From assembly GCA_030635995.1 (NCBI GenBank), contig DAOVXU010000012.1, positions 1 through 18,948 of the forward strand: 18,948 nt of DNA, in the 5' to 3' direction. Position 1 is the stretch's first letter. Every line of letters begins with the position of its first letter. Origin of the DNA: Arcobacter sp. Its GTDB lineage: Bacteria; Campylobacterota; Campylobacteria; Campylobacterales; Arcobacteraceae. Position numbers and translations under genes: made by a program. The notes beneath the pieces were generated by a model. That model did not search any database, had not been told where the DNA came from, and saw nothing but the letters and a program-made list of their open reading frames with translations. Of this stretch, positions 6,264 to 14,212 are shown in pieces.

Positions 6264-6707
6264 TTATCTTATTTTAGCTATTTTACTATTAGATACTTTG
6301 TAGATTTTAGATGGATTCTTTTCATTAAAATCATCCTTTGTATAGATAATAATATCACTTTTTTCAACTGCATATTCTAAATCAAAATTTTTATTTGTTT
6401 GATTTGCTGATGTAGAATATAAGATATCAAATTTATCTATAAACTCAATATGTTTACTATTTTTAGATACCACTCTAAAACTATTGTTATTTGGATATAT
6501 AAAAGTTGTATTTTTTGATCTTCTAATTTGATTTTTAAAATGGTTAGGAATTCTTGTATTTTCTAAAAGGATTTTAAAACTACTAACAACTTGTAATATT
6601 TTTTGAGTTGTAGCTCTTTGTTTTATACTGCTTAGTTTTTTATCATTAGAAGATAAAAAACCAACAGTAGTATCTGTTTGGACTAAATATGTTTTACTAT
6701 TAATCAG
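6264..6707 (-). CDS. YrdC/Sua5-like domain protein, probable CTG start
   Basis: Reading upstream from the stop, the frame is open for 147 codons into the end of carB, with no ATG, GTG or TTG before residue 79. The protein reads INSKTYLVQTDTTVGF near the start, then KQRATTQK, RRSKNTTFIYP and ILYSTSANQT. These correspond to the Sua5/YrdC nucleotide/threonine-binding motifs (TDT..G, K.R, STSAN), so the N-terminal half is clearly required. The best start is CTG at 6707-6705, with AGGA at 6719-6716, 8 nt upstream; ATT at 6704 is the alternative. It overlaps carB by 8 nt. YrdC proteins make threonylcarbamoyl-AMP for tRNA t6A. This one is short (147 aa) and belongs to a reduced branch, so activity is uncertain. 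A GTG at 6473 would give only 69 residues and lose the conserved N-terminal motifs. Confidence 0.82.
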   Translation of the reverse strand: MINSKTYLVQTDTTVGFLSSNDKKLSSIKQRATTQKILQVVSSFKILLENTRIPNHFKNQIRRSKNTTFIYPNNNSFRVVSKNSKHIEFIDKFDILYSTSANQTNKNFDLEYAVEKSDIIIYTKDDFNEKNPSKIYKVSNSKIAKIR

Positions 6708-9700
6708 CCAAAAAGTCCTGAATACATTTTGGAGCTAAAGAATCTTTATCTTTTTGGGCTTCAATAGCCTCAATAGATGCTAAAGCACCAGATACAGTTG
6801 TTACATAAGGTACATTTACCCTTAATACTGTTCTTCTTATTTGAACACCATCATCTTTACTAGACTCTTTACCATCACTAGTATTTATAGCCATAACAAT
6901 CTCTTCATTCATAAGTGAATCTGTAATATTTGGTCTACCTTCACTCACTTTTAAAACTTTTTCACAATCTACACCAGCATCAGAAATAATTTTATATGTA
7001 CCACCAGTTGCTACAATTTCAAATCCAAGATGAACTAATTTAGATGCAATAGTAGGAGCAAATTCTTTATCTAAATCTGCTAAAGATATAAATACTTTTC
7101 CACCATCACTAGGTAAAAAGTTTTTAGCTGAATCTTGTGCTTTTGCAAATGCTTTTCCAAAATCTTTACTTATACCCATAACTTCACCTGTTGATTTCAT
7201 TTCAGGTCCAAGAATAAGATCAGCACCACTTAATTTATTAAATGGAAAAACTGCTTCTTTTACAGAAATATGGTCTTTTAATATTGGAAGTAAAAGGTTT
7301 GGTGTAGTTTCATTTGTAATATTTACAATTTTTCCATTTTTATCATATGCTTTTAAAGCATCTCTTAAAGATTCACCAAACATTACTCTAGTCGCAACTT
7401 TAGCAAGTGGAATACCAGTAGCTTTTGAAACAAATGGTACAGTTCTAGAAGCTCTAGGATTTACCTCAATTAAGTAAATTTTACCTTGATGAATTGCATA
7501 TTGAGTATTCATAAGCCCTATTACACCAAGCTCTAAAGCCATAGTTTTAGTTTTCTCTTCAACCTCTTTTAATAACTCATCACTTAAAGATATTGGAGGT
7601 AAACTACACGCTGAATCACCAGAATGAATACCAGCTTCTTCAATATGTTGCATAATTCCACCAATATATACATCAGTACCATCAGATATACAATCTACAT
7701 CAAGTTCAATAGCTCTATCTAAAAATTTATCTACAAGTACTGGAGCGTCATTTGATACAGATACTGCTTCTGCCATATACTCTTTAAGTTCGGCATCATT
7801 ATAAACTATTTTCATACCTCTACCACCAAGTACAAAGGATGGTCTTACAAGAACAGGATATGTAACTCTATTAGCAATAACTAAAGCTTCTTCTAAAGTA
7901 ACTGCGGTTCCATTATCTGGTTGTAAAAGTCCAGCTTTTTCAACAAAAGTAGAAAATTTTTCTCTATCTTCAGCAAGATCTATAACTTCAGCAGTTGTAC
8001 CAATAATTTTTCCACCAATATTATGAATTGCATTAGCAAGTTTTAAAGGAGTTTGTCCACCAAAATGTACAATAATACCATCTGGTTGTTCAGTTTCAAT
8101 TACACTTCTTACATGTTCAAAATCAATAGGTTCAAAGTATAATATATCAGATGTATCATAATCAGTAGATACAGTTTCTGGATTACAGTTATACATAATA
8201 GTTTTTACACCTATTTCATTTAAAGCAAACGAAGCGTGACAACAACAATAATCAAACTCAATCCCTTGTCCTATTCTATTTGGTCCACCACCAATAATAA
8301 GAACTTTTTTATCATTAGATTTTTCCACTTCTATTTTAGGTACTTGTGTAATATTTGTAGTTGAATAAAGATATGGAGTAAGTGCTTTAAACTCAGCAGC
8401 ACAAGTATCAACTTCATTGTATTCTAAATTAACATCTAACTCTTTTCTTGCATTATAAATATCATCTTCAGTTTTTCCAATAAGAGAAGCTATCATAACA
8501 TCAGAAAATCCAAATGTTTTCATTTTTCGCAACATTGTAGCATCACTTAAAATTGTATTTTTAGAATTTAGAATTTCACATTCTGCATTGTATATTCCTC
8601 TAAATTGATCTAAAAACCAAGGATCAATAGCACAAAGATCAAATAACTCTTCATTTGTAAGACCTTGTCTCATACCATCCATTAAATATAAAAGTCTATT
8701 TTCATTTGGTCTTCTAATCTCTTTTTTAGTTGTAGTTTCGTCTGCATTCATACTATCAAAACCACTAAGTCCAGTTTCTAATGAACAAAGTGCTTTTTGA
8801 ACAGATTCTTTAAATGTTCTACCCATAGACATAACTTCACCAACAGATTTCATAGCAGTTGTAAGTGTAGAGTTTGCATTTGGAAATTTTTCAAAAGTAA
8901 ATCGAGGTATTTTTGTAACAACATAATCTATTACAGGTTCAAAAGATGCCGTAGTTCCCGTAATATCATTTTCAATCTCATCAAGTGTAAATCCAACAGC
9001 AAGTAATGTTGCAACTTTAGCAATAGGATAACCAGTCGCTTTAGATGCAAGAGCAGAACTTCTTGAAACTCTAGGATTCATCTCAATTACTATCATTCTA
9101 CCTGTCTTAGGATCTATAGAGAACTGTACATTTGAACCACCAGTATCAACACCAATCTCTCTTAAAATATCAAAAGAGGCATTTCTCATATTTTGATACT
9201 CTTTATCTGTTAAAGTTAAAGCAGGTGCTACAGTAATACTATCTCCTGTATGTACACCCATTGGATCTAAATTTTCAATAGCACATATGATGATACAGTT
9301 ATCTTTATTATCTCTAATAACTTCCATCTCATATTCTTTCCAACCCAACATAGACTCAATAATCTCAATTTCATTTACAGGCGAAGCATCGATACCAACT
9401 CTAGCTAAATCCTCAAATTCTTCCATATTGTATGCTACACCACTTCCAGTTCCTGCAAGGGTAAAAGAAGCTCTACTAATTACAGGAAAACCTATCTCTT
9501 TAGCAACTACCATCGCTTCATCAACAGTATAAGCATAATTACTTTTTGGTAAATCCATACCAATTTTCACCATCGCTTCTTTAAACAACTGTCTATCTTC
9601 ACCTTTTTTAATAGCATCAGGATGAGCTCCAAGAAATTCAATCCCATCAAGCATACCTTTATCATACATAGATGTAGCAACATTCAATGCAGTTTGTCCA

Positions 9701-9972
9701 CCCATTGTTGGTAAAATAGCATCAATATTTTCATTTTTTATAATTTGAGAGATCATCTCTTCAGTAATTGGCTCAATATATGTTCTATCAGCAAACTCTG
9801 GATCAGTCATAATAGTAGCTGGATTTGAATTGATAAGAACAACTCTATAACCTAACTCTTTTAAAGTTTTAGTTGCTTGAGTACCAGAATAATCAAACTC
9901 ACAAGCTTGACCAATAATAATTGGTCCAGAACCTATTAATAAAATCGATTTAATATCTTCTCTTTTTGGCAT
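6700..9972 (-). CDS. carB: Carbamoyl-phosphate synthase large subunit
   Basis: CarB makes carbamoyl phosphate from bicarbonate, ammonia supplied by CarA from glutamine, and two ATP, feeding arginine and pyrimidine synthesis. At 1090 residues it is full length (E. coli 1073). The start MPKREDIKSILLIGSGPI fits the family, and the first half contains GQACEFDYSGTQATK. Two ATP-grasp halves follow: carboxyphosphate synthesis (about 1-400) and carbamoyl phosphate synthesis (about 550-935, with GGGPNRIGQGIEFDYCC). An oligomerisation domain lies between them, and the allosteric MGS-like domain is at about 956-1080 with EIVATGGTY and VSEGRPN. carA is not in the window. An AAGGA site lies 9 nt before the ATG. 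A 75-nt gap to the upstream permease leaves room for a promoter. Confidence 0.98.
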   Translation of the reverse strand: MPKREDIKSILLIGSGPIIIGQACEFDYSGTQATKTLKELGYRVVLINSNPATIMTDPEFADRTYIEPITEEMISQIIKNENIDAILPTMGGQTALNVATSMYDKGMLDGIEFLGAHPDAIKKGEDRQLFKEAMVKIGMDLPKSNYAYTVDEAMVVAKEIGFPVISRASFTLAGTGSGVAYNMEEFEDLARVGIDASPVNEIEIIESMLGWKEYEMEVIRDNKDNCIIICAIENLDPMGVHTGDSITVAPALTLTDKEYQNMRNASFDILREIGVDTGGSNVQFSIDPKTGRMIVIEMNPRVSRSSALASKATGYPIAKVATLLAVGFTLDEIENDITGTTASFEPVIDYVVTKIPRFTFEKFPNANSTLTTAMKSVGEVMSMGRTFKESVQKALCSLETGLSGFDSMNADETTTKKEIRRPNENRLLYLMDGMRQGLTNEELFDLCAIDPWFLDQFRGIYNAECEILNSKNTILSDATMLRKMKTFGFSDVMIASLIGKTEDDIYNARKELDVNLEYNEVDTCAAEFKALTPYLYSTTNITQVPKIEVEKSNDKKVLIIGGGPNRIGQGIEFDYCCCHASFALNEIGVKTIMYNCNPETVSTDYDTSDILYFEPIDFEHVRSVIETEQPDGIIVHFGGQTPLKLANAIHNIGGKIIGTTAEVIDLAEDREKFSTFVEKAGLLQPDNGTAVTLEEALVIANRVTYPVLVRPSFVLGGRGMKIVYNDAELKEYMAEAVSVSNDAPVLVDKFLDRAIELDVDCISDGTDVYIGGIMQHIEEAGIHSGDSACSLPPISLSDELLKEVEEKTKTMALELGVIGLMNTQYAIHQGKIYLIEVNPRASRTVPFVSKATGIPLAKVATRVMFGESLRDALKAYDKNGKIVNITNETTPNLLLPILKDHISVKEAVFPFNKLSGADLILGPEMKSTGEVMGISKDFGKAFAKAQDSAKNFLPSDGGKVFISLADLDKEFAPTIASKLVHLGFEIVATGGTYKIISDAGVDCEKVLKVSEGRPNITDSLMNEEIVMAINTSDGKESSKDDGVQIRRTVLRVNVPYVTTVSGALASIEAIEAQKDKDSLAPKCIQDFLAD

Positions 9973-10010
9973 AGTATATTTTCCTTGATAATTTCTATTA
10001 AAATTTAATG

Positions 10011-10016
10011 ATTGTA
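10011..10016 (-). promoter_or_regulatory. Candidate -10 box for carB
   Basis: TACAAT on the minus strand, preceded by GGA, about 38 nt before the carB ATG. The gap after the permease gene contains no terminator hairpin, so carB could be served both by read-through and by this site. It is a single six-base match in A+T-rich DNA. Confidence 0.35.
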
Positions 10017-10047
10017 TCCAAAATATACTTAAAAAAATATGATATTA

Positions 10048-11256
10048 TTATTCGTTTCTTAATACCTCTAATACATCAATTTTAGTTGCCTTATATGCAG
10101 GATAATAAGATGATAATAAAACGATAACTATTGAACCAATTACAATGGATACAAAATCTACAGTATCTAATACTAGTGGTAATTTAGATGTACCATAAAC
10201 ATCAGCAGGTAATGATATAATATTAAAATTATCAAGTATAAACATACCCCCAAATCCAAGTGCAATACCAAAAACAACTCCACCAATTCCTATAATAGTA
10301 CCTAATTTAAAAAATATATATTTAACCTCTTGTGTTGTTGCACCCATAGATAAAAGTAATGCAATCTCTTTTCTTCTACTCATAACAGTCATAAGAAGAG
10401 AACTTATTATATTTAAAGAGGCTATTAAAATTATAAGCATAAGGACTATAAATAAAGCTTGTTTTTCTAGCTCCATTGCTGAAAAGAAATTACCATTTTG
10501 TTGCCACCAACCCACTATTCCAACACTAAATTCAGGTAAAACTTTTTGTATCTTTTTAATATCATCCATAGGATTATCGCTATATATATGAATGCCATCA
10601 AAAACATTTTTATCTTTTTGCAATATAGTTTGAAGTGCTTCAATAGATGTATATAGATATGCTTTATCATAAGCTGTAAGACCAGATTTAAAACTAGATT
10701 TATAAGTAAATCTTTTCATTTTAGGGATCATAGAAAAACCACTAGGATTTAAAGTAGTAAAATATAAAGTTAGCTTTTGACTGTGATATAAAGAGAGATC
10801 ATCTTTAATCCCCTCCCCCACTATTAAGTCATATTTTTTAAAATTATTTACTTGATCTATAGCTTTTTTATATATTTTATTAATAAGTGCTTCTCTTTTA
10901 GGATCAACTCCAAAAATCATCCCACCACTCATATCTCCGTCACCTTGCAACATAACTTGAGATGAGAGATATGGGGAAAATTGCATCTTAGGAAATTTAT
11001 TTTCCAACTCCTCTAATAATTCTTTATTTACACTATTTTGAAATTTTGGATAGATACTAAGTGGGTAATTCATAGTAAAAAGTTTATCTTCAAACTCTTT
11101 TGCTGTACCATTCATAATCGCCATAGCGATAATTAAAACCATAACACCAATAGCAACACCAACAAACGCAAGTATTGCACTTATACTTATAAATGGATTT
11201 TTATGATCAAATTGAAGATACTTTTTTATTATAAAATTAACTAAATTTTTATTCAT
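10048..11256 (-). CDS. LolC/LolE-family lipoprotein-release ABC permease
   Basis: This is the membrane subunit of a LolCDE-type transporter, which extracts lipoproteins from the inner membrane and hands them to the LolA carrier. The 402 residues show the MacB/FtsX-type layout: one N-terminal transmembrane helix (about 24-48) followed by MNGTAKEFEDKLF, a large periplasmic domain (about 50-265), and three C-terminal helices (about 267-291, 315-341 and 367-385). The cytoplasmic loop SRRKEIALLLSMGATTQEV (about 293-311) is the typical contact site for the ATPase, and the end YYPAYKATKIDVLEVLR is characteristic. Some Campylobacterota use one LolC/E hybrid (LolF), which may be the case here; the ATPase LolD is not in the window. 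It follows hisA by 14 nt, so co-transcription with hisH-hisA is likely. Confidence 0.9.
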   Translation of the reverse strand: MNKNLVNFIIKKYLQFDHKNPFISISAILAFVGVAIGVMVLIIAMAIMNGTAKEFEDKLFTMNYPLSIYPKFQNSVNKELLEELENKFPKMQFSPYLSSQVMLQGDGDMSGGMIFGVDPKREALINKIYKKAIDQVNNFKKYDLIVGEGIKDDLSLYHSQKLTLYFTTLNPSGFSMIPKMKRFTYKSSFKSGLTAYDKAYLYTSIEALQTILQKDKNVFDGIHIYSDNPMDDIKKIQKVLPEFSVGIVGWWQQNGNFFSAMELEKQALFIVLMLIILIASLNIISSLLMTVMSRRKEIALLLSMGATTQEVKYIFFKLGTIIGIGGVVFGIALGFGGMFILDNFNIISLPADVYGTSKLPLVLDTVDFVSIVIGSIVIVLLSSYYPAYKATKIDVLEVLRNE

Positions 11257-11270
11257 TCTAATTTTGCCTT

Positions 11271-11978
11271 TTATAAGACTTTAAACCCCTCTTCTAAGTC
11301 TAATGTTCCTTCATAAAAAGCTTTTCCTATAATTACACCAGCAATATTTCCATTGTTTTTACAATTTACAATATCATCAATATCTTTTACCCCACCAGAC
11401 GCAATAGTATCAACTCCACTAGCTAGTGCAATCTCCTCAGTCCATTGCACATTTACACCACAAAGCATACCATCTTTAGAAATATCTGTACATATAATAG
11501 CTTCTACACCTGCACTTGCAAACTCTTTGGCTAAATCAGTAGCCCTCATAGTTGAAACCTCTGCCCAACCCTCAACAGCAACCATCCCATCCATAGCATC
11601 TATACCAACAGCAATTGGATATTTAGAAGCCATATCTTTTACAAATTGAGGATCTTTAACAGCAATTGAACCAAGTATCAATCTATCAACTCCAAGCTCA
11701 ATATACATCTTAATAGTCTCTTCATCACGAATACCACCACCAAGCTCTATTTTTAGATTACAGTTTTCTCTTATCTTCTTAATTTGCTCTAAGTTAGCTG
11801 GTTCACCCGCAAATGCACCATTTAAATCAACAATATGAAGCCATTTACTCCCAAGCTCTTCAAATCTCTTAGCAACCATCCAAGGCTCATCACTATATAT
11901 CTTTGCACTTTCCATAAGACCTTTACTAAGTCTTACTGCTTTTCCATCTTTTAAATCAATTGCTGGTAAAATATCCAT
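11271..11978 (-). CDS. hisA: Phosphoribosylformimino-5-aminoimidazole carboxamide ribotide isomerase HisA
   Basis: HisA is a TIM-barrel enzyme that carries out the Amadori rearrangement of ProFAR to PRFAR, the fourth step of histidine synthesis. The 235-residue length is typical. The start DILPAIDLKDGKAVRL holds catalytic Asp8, and the second catalytic Asp is Asp127 in VGIDAMDG. The two phosphate-binding loops are visible as ELGGGIR (78-84) with LILGS, and IASGGVKD (192-199). The CTDISKDGMLCG segment (163-174) separates HisA from HisF, which would carry a different set of residues. hisH ends directly before the hisA ATG with no gap, so the two are translationally linked. HisF is not present, so the product would be passed to an enzyme encoded elsewhere. 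Confidence 0.97.
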   Translation of the reverse strand: MDILPAIDLKDGKAVRLSKGLMESAKIYSDEPWMVAKRFEELGSKWLHIVDLNGAFAGEPANLEQIKKIRENCNLKIELGGGIRDEETIKMYIELGVDRLILGSIAVKDPQFVKDMASKYPIAVGIDAMDGMVAVEGWAEVSTMRATDLAKEFASAGVEAIICTDISKDGMLCGVNVQWTEEIALASGVDTIASGGVKDIDDIVNCKNNGNIAGVIIGKAFYEGTLDLEEGFKVL

Positions 11979-12587
11979 CTATAACTCCATAAAATTTTTA
12001 AGTATTTGTATCCCATTGTCGTGAGATTTTTCTGGGTGTGGTTGAAAACCGTAAATATTGTCTTTTTGTACTGCACTTACAAAATCATATCCATAATGTG
12101 TTGTACCAATTGTATACTTCTCTTCAGTAACAATATGAAATGAATGTACAAAATAAAGGTATGGATTTTCAACATCTTTAAAAAGTTTATTCTCTTTATT
12201 AAAAAGTTTATTCCATCCAACATGTGGAACTTTATGTTCACTCATATCCATTTTAGATTTATCAAAAGCTATCACTTTCCCAGGAATTAATCCTAACCCT
12301 TTTGCATATCCAAACTCTTCACTAGATTCAAATAAAAGTTGCATACCTAAGCAGATACCAATTATAGGTTTTCCACTTGATGCAAACTCTTTAACAGCCT
12401 CAAGCATACCTGTATCATTTAAATGTTTCATAGCATCAGCAAATGCACCAACACCAGGCAATATTACTCTATCATAATTTTTCAGTTTATTAGGATCCGA
12501 TACTATATCAGCTTTTGCATCAATCAGTTTACAAGCATTATAAACACTTGCTAAATTTCCCATATTATAGTCAACTATTGCTACCAC
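11979..12587 (-). CDS. hisH: Imidazole glycerol phosphate synthase glutaminase subunit HisH
   Basis: HisH hydrolyses glutamine and delivers ammonia to HisF, which makes imidazole glycerol phosphate and AICAR. It is a class I glutamine amidotransferase with the nucleophile Cys in GICLGMQ and the His and Glu in QPHPEKSHD. The oxyanion region PGVGAF is also present. I chose the GTG start at 12587: a GGAG ribosome site (12597-12594) lies 6 nt before it, and the protein then begins MVAIVDYNMGNL as in relatives. An in-frame ATG at 12599 would add four residues (M-E-W-Y) but has no ribosome site, and its own bases form part of that GGAG. The length is 202 residues. hisA follows immediately. hisF is absent from the window. 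Confidence 0.95.
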   Translation of the reverse strand: MVAIVDYNMGNLASVYNACKLIDAKADIVSDPNKLKNYDRVILPGVGAFADAMKHLNDTGMLEAVKEFASSGKPIIGICLGMQLLFESSEEFGYAKGLGLIPGKVIAFDKSKMDMSEHKVPHVGWNKLFNKENKLFKDVENPYLYFVHSFHIVTEEKYTIGTTHYGYDFVSAVQKDNIYGFQPHPEKSHDNGIQILKNFMEL

Positions 12588-12665
12588 ATACCACTCCATA
12601 TAATTTATATTTGTAAGGGTATCATAATCTTTGTATTAAAGTACTTATATGATTGTTTAGCTATC

Positions 12666-13565
12666 TTAGAAACTATCACTAGCTACTTGAGCCAAATCCC
12701 AAAATAATTTATTTGTAATATCTTTATTTTTTATTTTACTATTTAACTCTTCAAGATCATCATTAAATCGCTCAATATATCTAAATATTTTACGAAGTAC
12801 ATATTCATGGTTATTATAATAATCTTTATTTTTAAGTGTTGCTTCTAAGATTTTTTCTGTAAACATTTCAACTTTATCTAAAATATCAATATCATTCATA
12901 ATCGTATAAGAGATAAATATCTCATCCCCATGAAATTTATCACACAAACCGTCAAAACAACCCAACTTACTAACAAATCTTTTATCGTGTAAAAAATCTT
13001 GATTCATATATTTTAAAATTTTATATTTTATATGATCTTCATATATAAGATTTATAACATCCAGTATAAAATATTTATTATTTTGTAAAGTTGGTGCATA
13101 TTGTAGATTTTCAATATTCCTCATAGTTGCAACAGCAGCTATTTCATGATCTAACCGTAATGATTCTGACATATATTTCAAGATAGGTTCATTGTGAGGA
13201 TAGTTATCTGTCTCTTTAGTTACAGCAACCAAAGCAAGCTTTCTACTTGCTTGTAATCTTTGACTTAAATACAAATAAGTTCTATTATATTTTACAATAG
13301 CATTTTGGGCAAATTCCATATCATCTAAAATTCGAGGTGCAATATTATTAAGAATATCATCACCCATATTATATCTGTTTAATTGATGATTCCACATATC
13401 TCTTTTAGCTTCATTTTCACTTGATACAGAACCAGCAGTTAAACCTAATAACCGTATCATAAGATTTTTATTTGTATAGGAATTAGAACCAATAGCTCTT
13501 AGTAAAAGACTTTTATCTTGCCAATAACTAACAGCACCAAATATATTATCAATAGCTTTTTTCAT
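12666..13565 (-). CDS. Hypothetical protein, 299 aa, all-helical
   Basis: I do not recognise this protein. It has no signal peptide and no transmembrane helix. The sequence looks helical throughout, with many short amphipathic stretches and several conserved-looking patches: SYWQDKSLLLRAIG (13-26), RLQASRKLALVAVTKETDNYP (107-127) and RLDHEIAAVATMRNI. It could be a helical-repeat scaffold, possibly HEAT-like, but no repeat period is certain. It starts only 3 nt after the comF stop, without a visible ribosome site, so translation is probably coupled. A gap of 78 nt separates it from hisH. The neighbours do not reveal a job. The full length and codon use like the surrounding genes argue for a real gene. 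Confidence 0.85.
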   Translation of the reverse strand: MKKAIDNIFGAVSYWQDKSLLLRAIGSNSYTNKNLMIRLLGLTAGSVSSENEAKRDMWNHQLNRYNMGDDILNNIAPRILDDMEFAQNAIVKYNRTYLYLSQRLQASRKLALVAVTKETDNYPHNEPILKYMSESLRLDHEIAAVATMRNIENLQYAPTLQNNKYFILDVINLIYEDHIKYKILKYMNQDFLHDKRFVSKLGCFDGLCDKFHGDEIFISYTIMNDIDILDKVEMFTEKILEATLKNKDYYNNHEYVLRKIFRYIERFNDDLEELNSKIKNKDITNKLFWDLAQVASDSF

Positions 13566-13568
13566 AAA

Positions 13569-14144
13569 TTATTGTATCTTAGCATCACTTAAAGTTAAAG
13601 CAAATAAAACCTCACAATTTGATTTTTCTATCACTTCTTTTGCCTCTTTAAGTGTAGAACCTGTTGTAATAATATCATCCACTAAAATAATCTTTAGGTT
13701 CTGTTTACCTTTATATTTAAAATCTCTTTTATGCTTTTGCCTATATTCAAGGCTCTTCCCTGCATATTTTAATCTATTTCGTGCTTTTAAAGTTGAATAA
13801 ATTGGTGTTATATTTTTTGATCTTAAGGCATTTACTAATATTGCACTTTGACTAAACTCATGAGTTGTATTATCATCTACAGATACAGCAACAACATTTT
13901 CATCAAAATTAAAATTATCAGCAAACTTTTTAAAACTAAGATTTGCTAAAATTTTATAAACCCTATCCCCATAAAATTCATACTTTGTATTTAATAACTC
14001 TTTTATATCTTCATATTCAAAAAAACTATAAACAGCAAAATCATCATCTAATTCTCTTTTTTTAAAGATGGATTGCAGTAAATTCTCTTGACAAGTTTTA
14101 CAAATAATCTGTATAGATAAATTTTGACAACTTAAACACCTCAC
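13569..14144 (-). CDS. ComF family amidophosphoribosyltransferase-like protein
   Basis: A 191-residue protein with the ComF/GntX layout: N-terminal paired cysteines C3-x2-C6 and C15-x2-C18, likely binding zinc, followed by a phosphoribosyltransferase fold whose PRPP-binding loop is IILVDDIITTGSTL (152-165). The preceding SLEYRQKHKRDFK region (131-143) resembles the family segment RxxNVxGAF only loosely. ComF proteins in naturally competent bacteria take part in moving single-stranded DNA inward during transformation; elsewhere their role is less clear. The start is GTG at 14144, chosen because AAAGG lies 7 nt upstream and because it keeps Cys3 and Cys6. The protein is a little shorter than many relatives. 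The 299-aa gene follows after 3 nt. Confidence 0.9.
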   Translation of the reverse strand: MRCLSCQNLSIQIICKTCQENLLQSIFKKRELDDDFAVYSFFEYEDIKELLNTKYEFYGDRVYKILANLSFKKFADNFNFDENVVAVSVDDNTTHEFSQSAILVNALRSKNITPIYSTLKARNRLKYAGKSLEYRQKHKRDFKYKGKQNLKIILVDDIITTGSTLKEAKEVIEKSNCEVLFALTLSDAKIQ

Positions 14145-14212
14145 ACAAGTACCTTTTTAATAATATATTTATATAAATACAATATATCAAAACTAAGTTT
14201 ACACAAATATTA

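Noticed and set aside
8797..9006. 69-codon open frame on + strand
   Set aside because: Antisense to carB; Cys/Lys/Phe-rich composition is what the complement of an A+T-rich gene gives.
9287..9532. 81-codon open frame on + strand
   Set aside because: Antisense to carB with no ribosome site; Ser/Ile-rich shadow composition.
11353..11649. 98-codon open frame on + strand
   Set aside because: Antisense to hisA; Ser/Ala/Ile-rich shadow of the TIM-barrel gene.
14145..14212. Palindromic TATTTATATAAATA and AATAATATTT/AAATATATTATT before comF
   Set aside because: Pure A/T symmetry without a T tail or fixed spacing; it probably covers an ordinary promoter but no box could be chosen with confidence.
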